Source: Aculops lycopersici
Taxonomy: Eukaryota > Arthropoda > Arachnida > Trombidiformes > Eriophyidae
NCBI GenBank assembly: GCA_015350385.1
Contig: WNKI01000002.1
Location: 6,861,500 to 6,925,499, forward strand
Direction: 5' to 3'
DNA: 64,000 nt
In this document: piece by piece, positions 39,108-49,600 of the stretch
Layout: every line of letters begins with the position of its first letter
How positions within the stretch are numbered: position 1 is the stretch's first letter
Translations under genes and position numbers: made by a program
Notes under the pieces: generated by a model
Seen by the model: the letters and a program-made list of their open reading frames with translations, nothing else
Databases searched by the model: none
Told to the model about the DNA's origin: nothing

Positions 39108-40622
39108 ATGAGGTTGAAAGTAAATATTCACGGAGCTCCCCTCATATTATTTGTGGCCGTTTTCTCCTTTTATGATCACATTGTATTAAAATCCAATGCC
39201 AACAGCAGCAATATGTTGGAAAAAGGGAATTGCACAGCTACCTGTTCGAGCAGACCGAAGCCAGCGAATAGGATCTCCGATGAGCCAGAATCTGTTTGGG
39301 TAGAATTTATTCAGTTGGCACTCGACCACAAACCTCTCAATTTGGGCCAGGGTTTTCCCGATTTCGCAGCACCCGAGTATCTCATAGACTCTCTGCATAA
39401 TGCAACCTCAATTAAGGATCCAAAAATGGTTCTAAACAATCAATATACTCGTTCATTTGGACACCCAAGATTAGTGAAAGCATTGAGGAGATATTACAAT
39501 GAATTCAGATCGTTTGCTGATTTGAAGGACCCAAATCAACAGATACTGGTCACAGTTGGCGCCTATGAGGCTTTATTTGTATCCTTAATGGGATTTGTGA
39601 ATCCAGGTGATGAAGTTATAATCATAGATCCAGCATTCGACGCTTATGCTCCCATTGTGAAGATGGCTCAAGGTCGCTCGGTTTACGTGCCGTTGCGTCA
39701 AGTTTCACAGTCAACTAATGGTTCCAGTATCTCTAGCTCCGAGTTCCAATTGGATTTCGAGGAATTCGAATCAAAGATTACAAACAAAACCAGAGTTTTA
39801 GTTCTGAATACTCCAAATAATCCGCTTGGTAAAATGTACACCAGGTTGGAGTTAGAAAAGGTTGCTAAGCTCTGCATTAAGTACAACATTTTAGTGATTG
39901 CAGATGAGGTATACGAACAAATGTACTATGCGCCCGATGAGCATTTGAGTATTGCTCTTTTGCCTGGTATGTGGAATCGCACCATAACCGTGGGTAGTGC
40001 CGGCAAAACTTTCTCTGTAACTGGTTGGAAAATTGGCTGGGCAATGGGACCACAAGAGTTGATCAAATACGCTCAGCTCGTGCATCAAACTGCCATATAT
40101 ACCGTTGCAACGCCCCTCCAAGAATCCGTCGCTCGCGCTTTGGAAAACGAGATGGACAAATTGGGGACAGGTGGTGATTATTGGAGCGAGTTGCGCTCGG
40201 ATCTATTGCGTAAGCGCAAGAGAATGGCCGACATTTTGGCTAGAGCTCAAATGCAGCCCATTGTGCCACAAGGCGGCTACTTTATGTTGGCCAACTTCAG
40301 TCCATTAGCTGCTAAGAATCCCGAGTTCTTCTCGAAGGGAATGGAGATGGGCGAGGGTAAAGTGAATACCAACGACTATAGATTTGCTCGCTGGTTGTCG
40401 CGCGAGAAAAAATTACAAGGAATACCAGCGAGTGCCTTTTATTCGAAGGAGAACAAGCACCTGGCTAGCGATTTAATTAGGTTTTGTTTCATTAAGGAAT
40501 CGTCCACTTTGGACAAGTTGGAAGTGGTGATTGAGAAGGGCTTCAATACAGGTGGTGGAGGTGGAAGTGACCAGGAGGCCAAAAATTCAGCGTCCACTTC
40601 CGGTGTCCGCTCAAAACTCTGA
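39108..40622 (+). CDS. KYAT3: Kynurenine aminotransferase / cysteine-S-conjugate beta-lyase with SKL C-terminus
   Basis: 504-aa fold-type I PLP enzyme that converts kynurenine to kynurenic acid and transaminates glutamine or other amino acids. Core motifs: LNLGQGFPDF (78-86 region), QYTRSFGHPRLVKAL, VTVGAYEALF, LNTPNNPLGKMY, ADEVYEQMYY and GSAGKTFSVTGWKIGW with PLP lysine 300. Two ends are unusual. Residues 10-27 (PLILFVAVFSFYDHIVL) are hydrophobic, like a signal or anchor segment; Met36 could start a form without it. The C-terminus adds a Gly/Ser-rich tail ending VRSKL, a canonical peroxisomal PTS1. Vertebrate KYAT1/3 are cytosolic or mitochondrial. AATAAA at 40658. Single exon. Confidence 0.93.
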   Translation: MRLKVNIHGAPLILFVAVFSFYDHIVLKSNANSSNMLEKGNCTATCSSRPKPANRISDEPESVWVEFIQLALDHKPLNLGQGFPDFAAPEYLIDSLHNATSIKDPKMVLNNQYTRSFGHPRLVKALRRYYNEFRSFADLKDPNQQILVTVGAYEALFVSLMGFVNPGDEVIIIDPAFDAYAPIVKMAQGRSVYVPLRQVSQSTNGSSISSSEFQLDFEEFESKITNKTRVLVLNTPNNPLGKMYTRLELEKVAKLCIKYNILVIADEVYEQMYYAPDEHLSIALLPGMWNRTITVGSAGKTFSVTGWKIGWAMGPQELIKYAQLVHQTAIYTVATPLQESVARALENEMDKLGTGGDYWSELRSDLLRKRKRMADILARAQMQPIVPQGGYFMLANFSPLAAKNPEFFSKGMEMGEGKVNTNDYRFARWLSREKKLQGIPASAFYSKENKHLASDLIRFCFIKESSTLDKLEVVIEKGFNTGGGGGSDQEAKNSASTSGVRSKL

Positions 40623-42249
40623 GAGGCTAAAATGAGCAGCTTCCTTTCTACCTATTGAATAAAATAGCTCAAATTTCATTCGAATTCGATCTGAGGAGAT
40701 TCTTTCAGGAGATTCAAGAAAATGAAACGATTCGACACGCGAACTGCGAGAGATAGTTCGTTGAGGAACACGTCGAGCTCATTATGCAAAATAGTGAGCG
40801 CGGCGGGTGGCGCTATCAGATTTCGTTGGATTTCTTCGGGTTTATTTGCCACATCGTCGCAGTTGCGTTGCGCTCGTCTCGGTCGATTTTAATGCCACTC
40901 CTCGGGCTGTTTGCTGTGCACCACCCGAGGCGCCAGAATCAATTGCGCCAACGAGGACGACGATGGCCATTTTAATTTGGTTTTCAGTGCCACTTGTTGC
41001 CGCATCATCATTCTCTTGCGAGTTGTGTGCGCAAAGTTTTAACCGCAACAGCGACAAGTTGTCCGCGTAGTTTATTATATGCGACTGCCTACCAGGTAGT
41101 CGAGTACAGGTGTGTACCATCTCAACCTATGCGAACCTACGAGCAACAAGTGGCGGCAACGCGACCGTCCCACAAACGTTTGCATAGATTCAATTTCAAT
41201 CTTCAGAGTTACGTACAGGAGAAAAACCGAACAGTCGGTTGTGTCCGCTGCTCGTCACCTGTGCGCGCGATTACCCATCTCTCCTGTTGTAAAGAGAGTG
41301 GCAAGCGAGCAGTAGTGCGGGGGAACATTGAAGTCGATGTTTAGAAAAAGAGCAGCCGACTGTTTTCTCTTTGGTGGGTACAACTAACACTAGAGAAAAA
41401 GAGAGAGAGAGAGGAACCATCAACCAGAAGCAAGCGCAACGATTCATGTCTATTACCGCAACTGCTACTATTGCTTACCTATTTGGCTTCTTCTCTTGCT
41501 TGCGACGATGCCAGCGCCAGTCGACACAAGGAATTGGACATTCAAAGAATCGCTTACATTCTAAACTACTCTCCACTAGACTGGAGATAGATTGAGCTTT
41601 TCACTTATTTACCTGATTCCGAATCTAGTACCTGTACCTCAATTTAAAGAAGAAAAAAGCGCTCGCCTCCCGCCGACAACAAGCACTTGTCGCGCCGCGC
41701 GGCGGTAGCGGCGGCCCGTTTGCTCAATCATTGAAAGCGATGAATTGCACTTGAGCACGAGAGTTTGGGTTGTCATTTGCAAGTTGGCTCTCTATCTTTT
41801 TTCTTGGAAGCCAAGTGAGCAAAGATTCGCTCTCCTCCTCTCTATTGCCAACCACTAGCCTTTAATTCTGGTGGAACTGCATCGAATTTAAGTTAGAATC
41901 TCGAGTGGCCAGCCGTTTGGTTTCCCTCGGCTAAATCGTGGTTGTTGTTGTAGTGGTAGTGGTCTCTCCCCTCCAATCGTTTCCTCTTCCACTTTCAAGT
42001 AAATCAAAGCGAACTAATCTAAACTCGGCTGAGCCGACTATCCAGGAGACAATTTTTGCCTCATAGACTTTTGCTTGGAAGCACGACGACCACGACGATG
42101 GCGAGAGAGATTAAAAGTCGACTGGGCGACTGAGGCTCTCTAGTGGTTAAAAAGTGTAGAGAGTTGGCCATAGAGGCGAGTGGCAGTAGCGCTACGCTGG
42201 GCCACTGGAGCAGCAACAAGTGGTTACTGCTGCCGCCTTAGCTGCTTCC

Positions 42250-42297
42250 TCAGTCTCAGTCTCAGTCTCAGTCTCAGTCTCAGTCTCAGTCTCAGTC
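42250..42297. repeat. (CTCAGT)n hexamer repeat
   Basis: About eight perfect tandem copies of the six-base unit, noncoding; in frame it would read Ser-Val repeats. Confidence 0.9.
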
Positions 42298-42479
42298 GAT
42301 TTTTTCACTCGATTCTTGACCAAATCTCAAGTGGCCGGCTCCAGTGGGCCGCGAGCTGAATGCAAGGGAAACGATATGCGCCTCTCGAGTGGTCAATCTT
42401 ATCTCCGCCAACCTGTTGGTTGCAGCGTAGAGTCTACGCCGTCGACGAGCAGAGATGAGATTCAAGCGAACACAACCCG

Positions 42480-43470
42480 AAACTGAGTGGCGAACCAAAT
42501 CCGATCCAATCGGCTGGAATCCAGCGGCCGATGGATGCGCCCGAACTGCACACACTTGACACCAACCGGTCGGCTCGCTAGGTTTTGGGTGAGGGCGGCA
42601 GACAGGCCGGCCGGTCGGCGGGGGCCGCAAGCAGGCGGAACAAAGGCGGGGGTCGCAACGATGCAAGTGGGGGAAAAAGCGAGAGGGGAACCCAAAGCGC
42701 AAAACATTTTGAGGATTCGCCACTCGGTAGCCAGCCAGTCGGTCGGTCGGTTAGTGGGGGGATTTGCTCGGCTCGCGCAAGAGCCAATGCCGATGCCACT
42801 GCCACTGGCTCGGCCGTCAATCGGAATTCATCGCCTCGTTTGGCGGCCTGCACGTTAGGGAAGCAGGCACGCTAGCCAGTGAGGATTCCCAAATGGCAAA
42901 TCCCAAGGAGCCGCCGGATTCTTGGGCCGCCGATTGGAGGAAGAGGAGCAGCGGGCTTTGTGCGCTGGCCTCTCGGTTTAGTTCAGTTTGGGGCCAGAGC
43001 AAGGAGTCGCCGCGCGCACGTCCTCGGAATTGCAGTTTGATGCCGAGGTACCGAGCGGCCGGCCCGCCGGCTCCCTGTTGAGTCAACACACGCCGAGGGG
43101 GAAAGCAGTCGAGTGGGAGTGCCCTATAGAGAGCGGGGATTTGCGCTGCCGTCCCCCGAGCAGCGACCAGCTCGGCAAGGAAAGTTCGGCGAGTAAGCAA
43201 ACTCTCATCTCTCTGGCCGCGGCTTCACTCGCCGGCTCATCGATCTCGTCGATCGGCGCTGTTGCTTCAGAGGTCTCCAGTCGGCCTGCAGTTTGGCATC
43301 GGCAAACTTGCCCAGCACTAGCGCATACCAACACTCGCTCGCTCGCTCGCTCGACCGGCCGGCCAGCCAGCCAGCCAGCGCACACGACCATATCGAACGC
43401 CACAACCACCACCACCAGAGCCGCCGCCACTTCGTCCAATGGATCGAAACCATAAATAGAATCACTCACT
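42480..43470. other. GC- and CpG-rich island
   Basis: Roughly 1 kb is visibly richer in G, C and CpG than the flanks (ggccggccggtcggcggggg, cgctcgctcgctcgctcg, cggccggccagccagcc). Long frames on both strands follow from the low density of stop codons rather than coding constraint. It may be a promoter or 5'UTR of the cadherin gene, about 600 bp downstream. Confidence 0.45.
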
Positions 43471-44073
43471 TCCCACTCGCCACTTTGCTCCGGCACTTCA
43501 GTACCAGTTCGATCCTGTTACCTTTGTGTTGTTACATTGGCCCCGGCTGCCCCTTTAGCAGGAGAGTCGCGTCGTTCAATTGAATCCCTCGGAGGCGACG
43601 GTAGCCAAAGCGGCAGCAACAGCAATTCCATTACCTGAGAAACCTTGGCCTCGCAGAATTCGTCGCGAGCCATCGAACAGTTGAACCCGAAGCAGGAATC
43701 CCCAGCAAGCAAACAGACGCAAAGGGGATAGTCGATGTCAATATCCGTCTTCGAGTTCTGCATAACAAACAAACGAGCAGCAAAATTTGCTCTCCTCAAT
43801 CTCTAGTGACCACCACGAAGAAAGAGGAAAAAATTTCACTGACAAGTTAGCAAATAACCGCAAGTTGGTCATGAAATTATTGCAAGTCCTCGCAGCTGCA
43901 CCAGCGCCAAGCTTTGCGTTGAATTTGGATGAACTCCTAATTGATTTTACCAGACTTCAATGATACAATAATTGAATGCAAAATAAGAACATTAAATCTC
44001 ACTAGCACCAGCTCTACTACTATAATTATCATTATAATAATAATTATAAACAGCACAAAATAGGTTCTCGACC

Positions 44074-45216
44074 ATGAAACTTAACCACAACCACCACCCA
44101 CGCAAAATGTTACCACACGATACAGTTGAAACGCTTCTTTGTAGTGTTATTCACAAAAAGTTTCACCGGCACAAAGTTTACCGGATGTGTTCAATGCAAA
44201 ATCACCCATCTCCACTATCAACAACAAAACATTTCCCTTCCATTAGAGCTTTAATTGTTGTTCTATTGTCACTCAATCACTTAGTCATCCAGTTGACGCT
44301 GCAAGATTCTTTAAATCCAAATGCTGCAATTCTAACATCATTAGCAAACGCGGTGGCCAATGGCCAGCTTCAACCAGTTCAAAATGGATCGCCCCAACAG
44401 CAAGCAACAAGTGGTGGTCAAGTCAACGTAACCTCAAACAATCCAGGTACATCAGCCCAATCCTCAACCGGCTCCTCCTCATCCCCGGCGAATGGCAATC
44501 AATTTGTAATCAAATTTATACACAATGACTCTAGGAACAACATTTCGTATGTAAACATAGTGCCTGTTAATTATGCAAACTTACATGAACCTAGAATAGA
44601 CCTAAGGTATAATGCGCGTCAACCTTGGGTCAATGTGGATGAGAGGGCGCCAAACAATACAGTTGTGGCCGCAGTTTTGGTTAGTGATCCAGATAGCGGG
44701 CCAAGTGGTGAGACGAGCCTTTCTATTGAGCATGGGAACGAGCTCAACCATTTCAAGTTGGTTAGCACGGGCAACTCGAACACAATTCAGGTCAACGGAT
44801 CCCCACTCTCGCGGCTCAGACAACAAGAGTACAATCTATTGATTGTGGCTCGAGACCATGGGTCGCCGCCAAAGTCGTCAAATATAACTCTAGTGATAAA
44901 GATAACCTCGAACAATCCACTTTCGCCCATTGCTTACAATGGCAACAACGGCTACAACAATCCGCCCATCCCAGTGGACTCGCTCCAATCAACAAAACCA
45001 CCGGTGCCAACGGATCTATTAAACGTCGGCATCATGCTAGTCATTGTATTCTCAATAATTATATTTGTATTCATCACGGGCTGCGCTATATTTCAAAGAC
45101 CAAAGGTCAAGAAGGGACCGCCGCCGCCTAGAACCACCAGTGCCACAAATCTCAGACCCATTTATCAGCCACAGGAACAGTGTTTCGACTATCGAACAGG
45201 TGTCTCAAATTGTTAA
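44074..45216 (+). CDS. Single-repeat cadherin-like transmembrane protein
   Basis: 380 aa. A hydrophobic stretch at 57-75 (FPSIRALIVVLLSLNHLVIQL) acts as signal peptide or anchor; Met38 or Met41 would give a better placed signal than Met1. A Ser/Asn/Gln-rich segment follows. One cadherin repeat spans about 184-278: WVNVDERAPNNTVVAAVLVSDPDSG, IEHGNELNHFKLVS, then EYNLLIVARDHGSPP. The A/DRE-type calcium motif is altered (LSRLRQQEY) and the closing DxNDN is replaced by TSNNPLSP. A membrane helix (316-340) and a 40-residue basic, Pro-rich cytosolic tail ending VSNC follow. Protocadherins normally have six or more repeats, so this is a minimal form or a divergent family member. It is convergent with the ACF1 gene, 136 bp away. 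Confidence 0.7.
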   Translation: MKLNHNHHPRKMLPHDTVETLLCSVIHKKFHRHKVYRMCSMQNHPSPLSTTKHFPSIRALIVVLLSLNHLVIQLTLQDSLNPNAAILTSLANAVANGQLQPVQNGSPQQQATSGGQVNVTSNNPGTSAQSSTGSSSSPANGNQFVIKFIHNDSRNNISYVNIVPVNYANLHEPRIDLRYNARQPWVNVDERAPNNTVVAAVLVSDPDSGPSGETSLSIEHGNELNHFKLVSTGNSNTIQVNGSPLSRLRQQEYNLLIVARDHGSPPKSSNITLVIKITSNNPLSPIAYNGNNGYNNPPIPVDSLQSTKPPVPTDLLNVGIMLVIVFSIIIFVFITGCAIFQRPKVKKGPPPPRTTSATNLRPIYQPQEQCFDYRTGVSNC

Positions 45217-45352
45217 CTCCCACCATCTACTCAACACTTATTTAAGCTACAAGTATCAAAATTAAATTTTATAATATGAAATTATTCATCAAATTAACAA
45301 AAGTCTGAATAAGAACTTCTTTAAAGAGTGTAAGCTAAGCTTGCTTGTTTAT

Positions 45353-48300
45353 TTAGTCTCTGTCATAGTTTCGTCCTCGTCGCTTGCTACCTTTGGTCTT
45401 GAGCCTTCTCGACCGTCGTATGCCCGATTGTTCTAGAATGAACTTGTTCAACTTGAACGCCGGACACTCGCTCACTTTTGGTTTGATAATACTACTTTCT
45501 AATGTTAAAACTTCCAGCAACTCGCTCTCGCGATAACCTCTCTTGTTGAGACGCTCAATTAGTTGGTCAATAGACTCGGGCGAATGATAAAACCACCATC
45601 TAGTTTGCTGGGGACGCTTCTGACCGTGAACTGCACAGGTAGTCTCGTTACCGGTGCATATGTTCATCTCGTCCGTAATAAGTCCTGGCTCAACCTCTCC
45701 CTGGTCGTCCATCATGTCGTCTCCATGTTGCTCACCATTTTGTCTATCTGGATTGTTGGTGTCGTGGTTGTTGTTGTTATTTGTATCATTAGATGTCTCA
45801 CCACCATTCTGGTGATGGTCGCCCTTGTCATCGATAGTCGCTTTATGTTGCTCAGCTGGATGTTCAGCATCGCCGCTAGCCTTGGATGATGGTGTACTTG
45901 AGCTTTGCTGTTGCTTTTGATCGTCTGTCGTCTGTTGTTGTTGTTGATGTTCTCCCTTTGGGCCGGTGGTATTGGATTGGTTTGTAGCATCACATGTCTT
46001 GTTTCGGATGAGATCAGCTTCGTTCTCCTGCATCAATGGATTGTCTTTGTTAAATAGTTTTTTGTAACGAGATTCTAATGGAGTTGGCTCTTGTAAACAC
46101 TTGCCTACATACTCGTCATCTTGTTCCACGAACAATCCGGCCAAAGATTGGAATAGCCAGTACCTTCTGTAAGCTCGGTCGCGGCCAATGGGATGGATAC
46201 CATAAACAGACTGATTCTGTCTCAAATTACTCCTAAGCTCGACGAGGGTTTGATTCAATTGTTCATATCGAATCGCTCTCTCGCGCTGGTAGTCTTCATA
46301 ATCCACCAAGTTCTGTTGATAAGCTCGCTCAAGCTCCTCGAAAGATTGCTCCTCGTTGTCGCCATCTCCATTCTCAGTCTCCATCTTGTGCTCGCCTCCA
46401 TCCTCTTGCGCTTCGCCTATTGCACCATTCGAGCTTTGTGTCTTGAATGATATCTTCTTCTTGGCTCCAGGTAAGTGATCGGCTTCGTTCTTGATGTCAG
46501 TATCCATATCTTCAGTACCATTTGACTTGAGACAACTCTTGAGATGCTGGCCATTGGCTTCTAGTTTTACAGAAGCTCGTTCGTCATCGTGATCACCGTT
46601 TATACTCGATGGGTGACTTCCGCTAGGTTGAGACTCTTGCTTAATGTGATTACTATCCGGATTCCCGTTCGCTTTGTCCGAGACATCGGTTGAAGTTTGA
46701 TGTTGGTGCTCACCCTTTCTCTTGGGTGGCTGCATCCTCTTCACGCAATTTTCTCTATCCCATCGGGCGAACTCCGCAGCATCCGATCTATACTGTTTTC
46801 TAATCTCCGTCAACTGCTCACTAGCCGACTCTATGTATCGCCTGGACTTGATAAAAGTAAACAATTGGTAAATAAGTGTATGGAGTATCTTGATTCTTTC
46901 TTCAATATCGAGCTCGTAGATCGAAGTCTCGCCCAATTTCTTGATGAGATCTGGTTCCTGCATACAGAGCCATAAGCCAGGATCCTCACGCGAGGAGTAC
47001 CACCCATTGTAGATAGTCCTACCCTTTGGGAAGCTACCAGATTGCAACAGATGGAGGCGTAGTATCTCAGTTACTGTCGTTGCATCTAACTCCATCTCTG
47101 CCAATGGCTTGCTAAGTGATAATTTGACCTCTTGGGCAGCCTTAATAGCCGAACCAATAAGATCGTTCATCCTTACATCCTTGTCATGACCCTCTTCGTC
47201 ATCGTCGTCCTCCTCGCCTTGCTCACCATGTCTTTCTAAACCGTTGCTTTCTGCACCATTAGCATGCTCATCCTCAATATCAGTACTTTCATCTTTCGAA
47301 TCTGACTTGCTATTGTTATGGTCTGTCTTATTGGCCGGATCGGCTTGCTTGGTTGAGTCGTCATCTAGACCATAACCGTCAGCTGTGGGTTGAGTATGAA
47401 TAATGGTTTTGAGCAAAAATTGTACCAATGTACCAATGGGTCCCTCCTCTTGTTTCTCAAACAGAATCTCTTCTAAGGTGTCAAAGCTCATCCCATCAGG
47501 ATAAATCGTTGGGAAGTTGTAAACTTCATGTAGATTGTATAAAGACTCCATGATAAATAAAGCATCACCAAATAGTTTGTCTGGTATTTCGCAACAGAGT
47601 GCTGTTGGTTGAGGTAATCGTTTGAGGTCATCACGTTCTAAATCTTCGCACTTCTTCTCCCAATTTGCCAGGAATGACGTCGCCTTTTTTCTTTCCTCCT
47701 CCCTCTTTTGCCTTTCCAACTGTCTAGCTGCAGCCGCCGCTTCCTTCTTTCTCTTTGCCTCAAGCTCGCGCTCCTTAGCTTGCTGGGCTTGCAGTTCAGC
47801 CTTCTTCTTAGCCTCTTCCTCTTTTCTCTTGGCCTCTTCCTCCTTCTTCTTCTGTTTACCCTTTTTGCCCGGCGAACTTTGGTCAGTGGATGAGGTTTGA
47901 GGTGGTTGCTGGGCTGCTGTAGTAGATAGTAGCTCCTGTGCTAACATCTGATTCTTCTTACTCTTGAGTTTACGGCCATCAATCTTTCCTGTTGGTGTTA
48001 AAAGCGATGGGTCAAATCCCTCCGGTACAGGCATGGCATACTTCTTTGGATCATAGGGGTATTTTTTCTTCTTCTTCTTGACAGGCTCACCATTTGGATT
48101 AGATTCAATTTGTTCACTTGCCTTAGCGGGTTCCTGGGATTCCCTATCACGTTTCACCTTCTTTTGTTTAACCCTTGGCTCGAATTGCTCCGATTTGAGA
48201 GCTTCTTCGTAAGTTAAACCGGATTTTCCGGTTCGGCTACAAGTCCAAATCAAACTATTACAAAATAAATACCTCTCAAAAAATTCGTCATGACTTGTGA

Positions 48301-48403
48301 ATATTTCATTTGTAAGTTCCAAATAGAAGACATCATCGTCTGGGCCAACGTTTTGTGGAATTGGGTTAGGCTTAAAAGGCTCTGTCTTGTTTAGAAGGGG
48401 CAT
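45353..48403 (-). CDS. BAZ1A: ACF1/BAZ1A homologue lacking PHD finger and bromodomain
   Basis: 1,016-aa nuclear subunit that pairs with the ISWI ATPase in ACF/CHRAC nucleosome-spacing complexes. MPLLNKTEPF and PDDDVFYLELTNEIFTSHDEFFERYLFCNSLIWTCSRTGKSGLTYEEAL (22-69) match the start of the WAC domain, but the second half of WAC is absent. A Lys/Glu coiled coil (181-245) precedes a DDT domain (about 275-340, FGDALFIMESLYNLHEVYNF). WHIM-type pieces follow: TEILRLHLL, EERIKILHTLIYQL, and IHPIGRDRAYRRYWLFQSLAGLFVEQDD, then RWWFYHSPESIDQLIERLNKRGYRESEL. The protein ends in a basic tail (SKRRGRNYDRD). The PHD finger and bromodomain of animal BAZ1A are missing, and 136 bp to the next gene leave no room for them. 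A minus-strand AATAAA overlaps the stop. Confidence 0.9.
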   Translation of the reverse strand: MPLLNKTEPFKPNPIPQNVGPDDDVFYLELTNEIFTSHDEFFERYLFCNSLIWTCSRTGKSGLTYEEALKSEQFEPRVKQKKVKRDRESQEPAKASEQIESNPNGEPVKKKKKKYPYDPKKYAMPVPEGFDPSLLTPTGKIDGRKLKSKKNQMLAQELLSTTAAQQPPQTSSTDQSSPGKKGKQKKKEEEAKRKEEEAKKKAELQAQQAKERELEAKRKKEAAAAARQLERQKREEERKKATSFLANWEKKCEDLERDDLKRLPQPTALCCEIPDKLFGDALFIMESLYNLHEVYNFPTIYPDGMSFDTLEEILFEKQEEGPIGTLVQFLLKTIIHTQPTADGYGLDDDSTKQADPANKTDHNNSKSDSKDESTDIEDEHANGAESNGLERHGEQGEEDDDDEEGHDKDVRMNDLIGSAIKAAQEVKLSLSKPLAEMELDATTVTEILRLHLLQSGSFPKGRTIYNGWYSSREDPGLWLCMQEPDLIKKLGETSIYELDIEERIKILHTLIYQLFTFIKSRRYIESASEQLTEIRKQYRSDAAEFARWDRENCVKRMQPPKRKGEHQHQTSTDVSDKANGNPDSNHIKQESQPSGSHPSSINGDHDDERASVKLEANGQHLKSCLKSNGTEDMDTDIKNEADHLPGAKKKISFKTQSSNGAIGEAQEDGGEHKMETENGDGDNEEQSFEELERAYQQNLVDYEDYQRERAIRYEQLNQTLVELRSNLRQNQSVYGIHPIGRDRAYRRYWLFQSLAGLFVEQDDEYVGKCLQEPTPLESRYKKLFNKDNPLMQENEADLIRNKTCDATNQSNTTGPKGEHQQQQQTTDDQKQQQSSSTPSSKASGDAEHPAEQHKATIDDKGDHHQNGGETSNDTNNNNNHDTNNPDRQNGEQHGDDMMDDQGEVEPGLITDEMNICTGNETTCAVHGQKRPQQTRWWFYHSPESIDQLIERLNKRGYRESELLEVLTLESSIIKPKVSECPAFKLNKFILEQSGIRRSRRLKTKGSKRRGRNYDRD

Positions 48404-49600
48404 CTTGTTGCTTTTTTCCTATAGACTATAGATCATCTATATGGTATCGTTGGTATAAATAATAATCTTGATTGAGTTCGAGATTCAATAGATGTAAGTA
48501 ATAACCTTGGAGAATTGGATTGGATATTATTGTATCCTGAGGAGTTTTGCAGTTAAAATATTAAGATATTGTATGTGGTGCTCGCTTGTTCAATGCTGAA
48601 ATTGTAAGCTCCCTATGAAATAGTGTTTGGGTTTAGGTAGATTGAGTCGCACAACTTCGAATTGAACATGATAGCCCTAGAGCGAGTAATATATCAAGGA
48701 ATTTCTCTATCATCAAAACATTTATAATACACTCGCCGATATCCGAACGCATTTCCATCGACGACCATGATTGTTCGGTTGGGATAGGATACATGGATGG
48801 AGGAGAGGAGAGTCAGAGAGGGAAAGCCAGAGAAAGCAAGAGATGAGTGCCAGCGGGGTATGGAGAAATGCACGCAAAGTTTTGCTGCAGAGAGCAATGG
48901 GAAAAACGAAAAACTTGCGCTTGCCTCTAACAAAGGCGCCATCTCACGCACGTGCCCGAACTAATTTAACACGGGAAGGTTTGGGCAAGATCTAGGAGTT
49001 ATGTGAAAATGTGGCCACGATACATTGGTGAGCAATGCTAGTGATTGCTGAAAATTTAACACAGCCTAGGGATAGCTCGAATCTCTGTGCTGTTTGCTCA
49101 AGTCCGCGCCAAAACATTTTGCCCACTGTGTGCGAGTGTGTGCGATCGCTCACGTTTCACAAAAATACTCGTGTCGGTTTCAAATTATAACGCGCTTTAA
49201 TGCGCGCTCTCTTATGCTAAAAAGATGTATTAATATTTGCAATTGCAAAATCCTCACGATAAGGATACCCCCAACTCTCCTGCCGGGGTTCTCCTTGGAT
49301 CAACCACGGTGAAGTCGTCGACGAAGTAAAGCAATTTTATTATTTGCACAAGGGGCCACGAGAATTACGAAAGGTAAAGCGTTCCAAGATTCCAATTGAA
49401 CTTGAACTGAAACCAAGCATTTGGTTAAATCTGAAGATGTATATCTATTATCAATTTGGAGCCTTGAAATGAGAGCCTACAGGTGTCAGATGCGCTAATC
49501 CTGTATGTATCGATCATATATCAATAGTTTTAGATACATGATGTAGTAAGAATAATTATTGATTACAGGATCACTTTATTATACAAGATCTCGACAACCC
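48404..49600. other. Intergenic region, ACF1 upstream
   Basis: 1.2 kb. AT-rich, with ggcgccatctcacgcacgtgcc near 48938 (YY1-like GCCAT next to an E-box CACGTG). No supported gene. Confidence 0.4.

Larger units (their letters stand above)
40623..44073. other. 3.4 kb gene-free stretch upstream of the cadherin gene
   Basis: Contains CCACTTGTTG/CAACAAGTGG at 40990, 41144 and 42214, a hexamer repeat at 42250-42297, and a GC-rich island. Several overlapping frames exist on both strands but have the composition of translated GC-rich or repeat DNA (Pro/Ala/Arg/Ser/Thr) with no family match. Probably a large 5' regulatory and untranslated region. Confidence 0.45.

Noticed and set aside
39120..39205. 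Possible intron removing the hydrophobic N-terminus of KYAT (aaa/gtaaat to ccaacag)
   Set aside because: 86 nt; joining the two sites breaks the reading frame.
42487..43496. Long overlapping frames on both strands in the GC-rich island
   Set aside because: Pro/Ala/Arg/Ser-rich translations with no motif; explained by few stop codons in GC-rich DNA.
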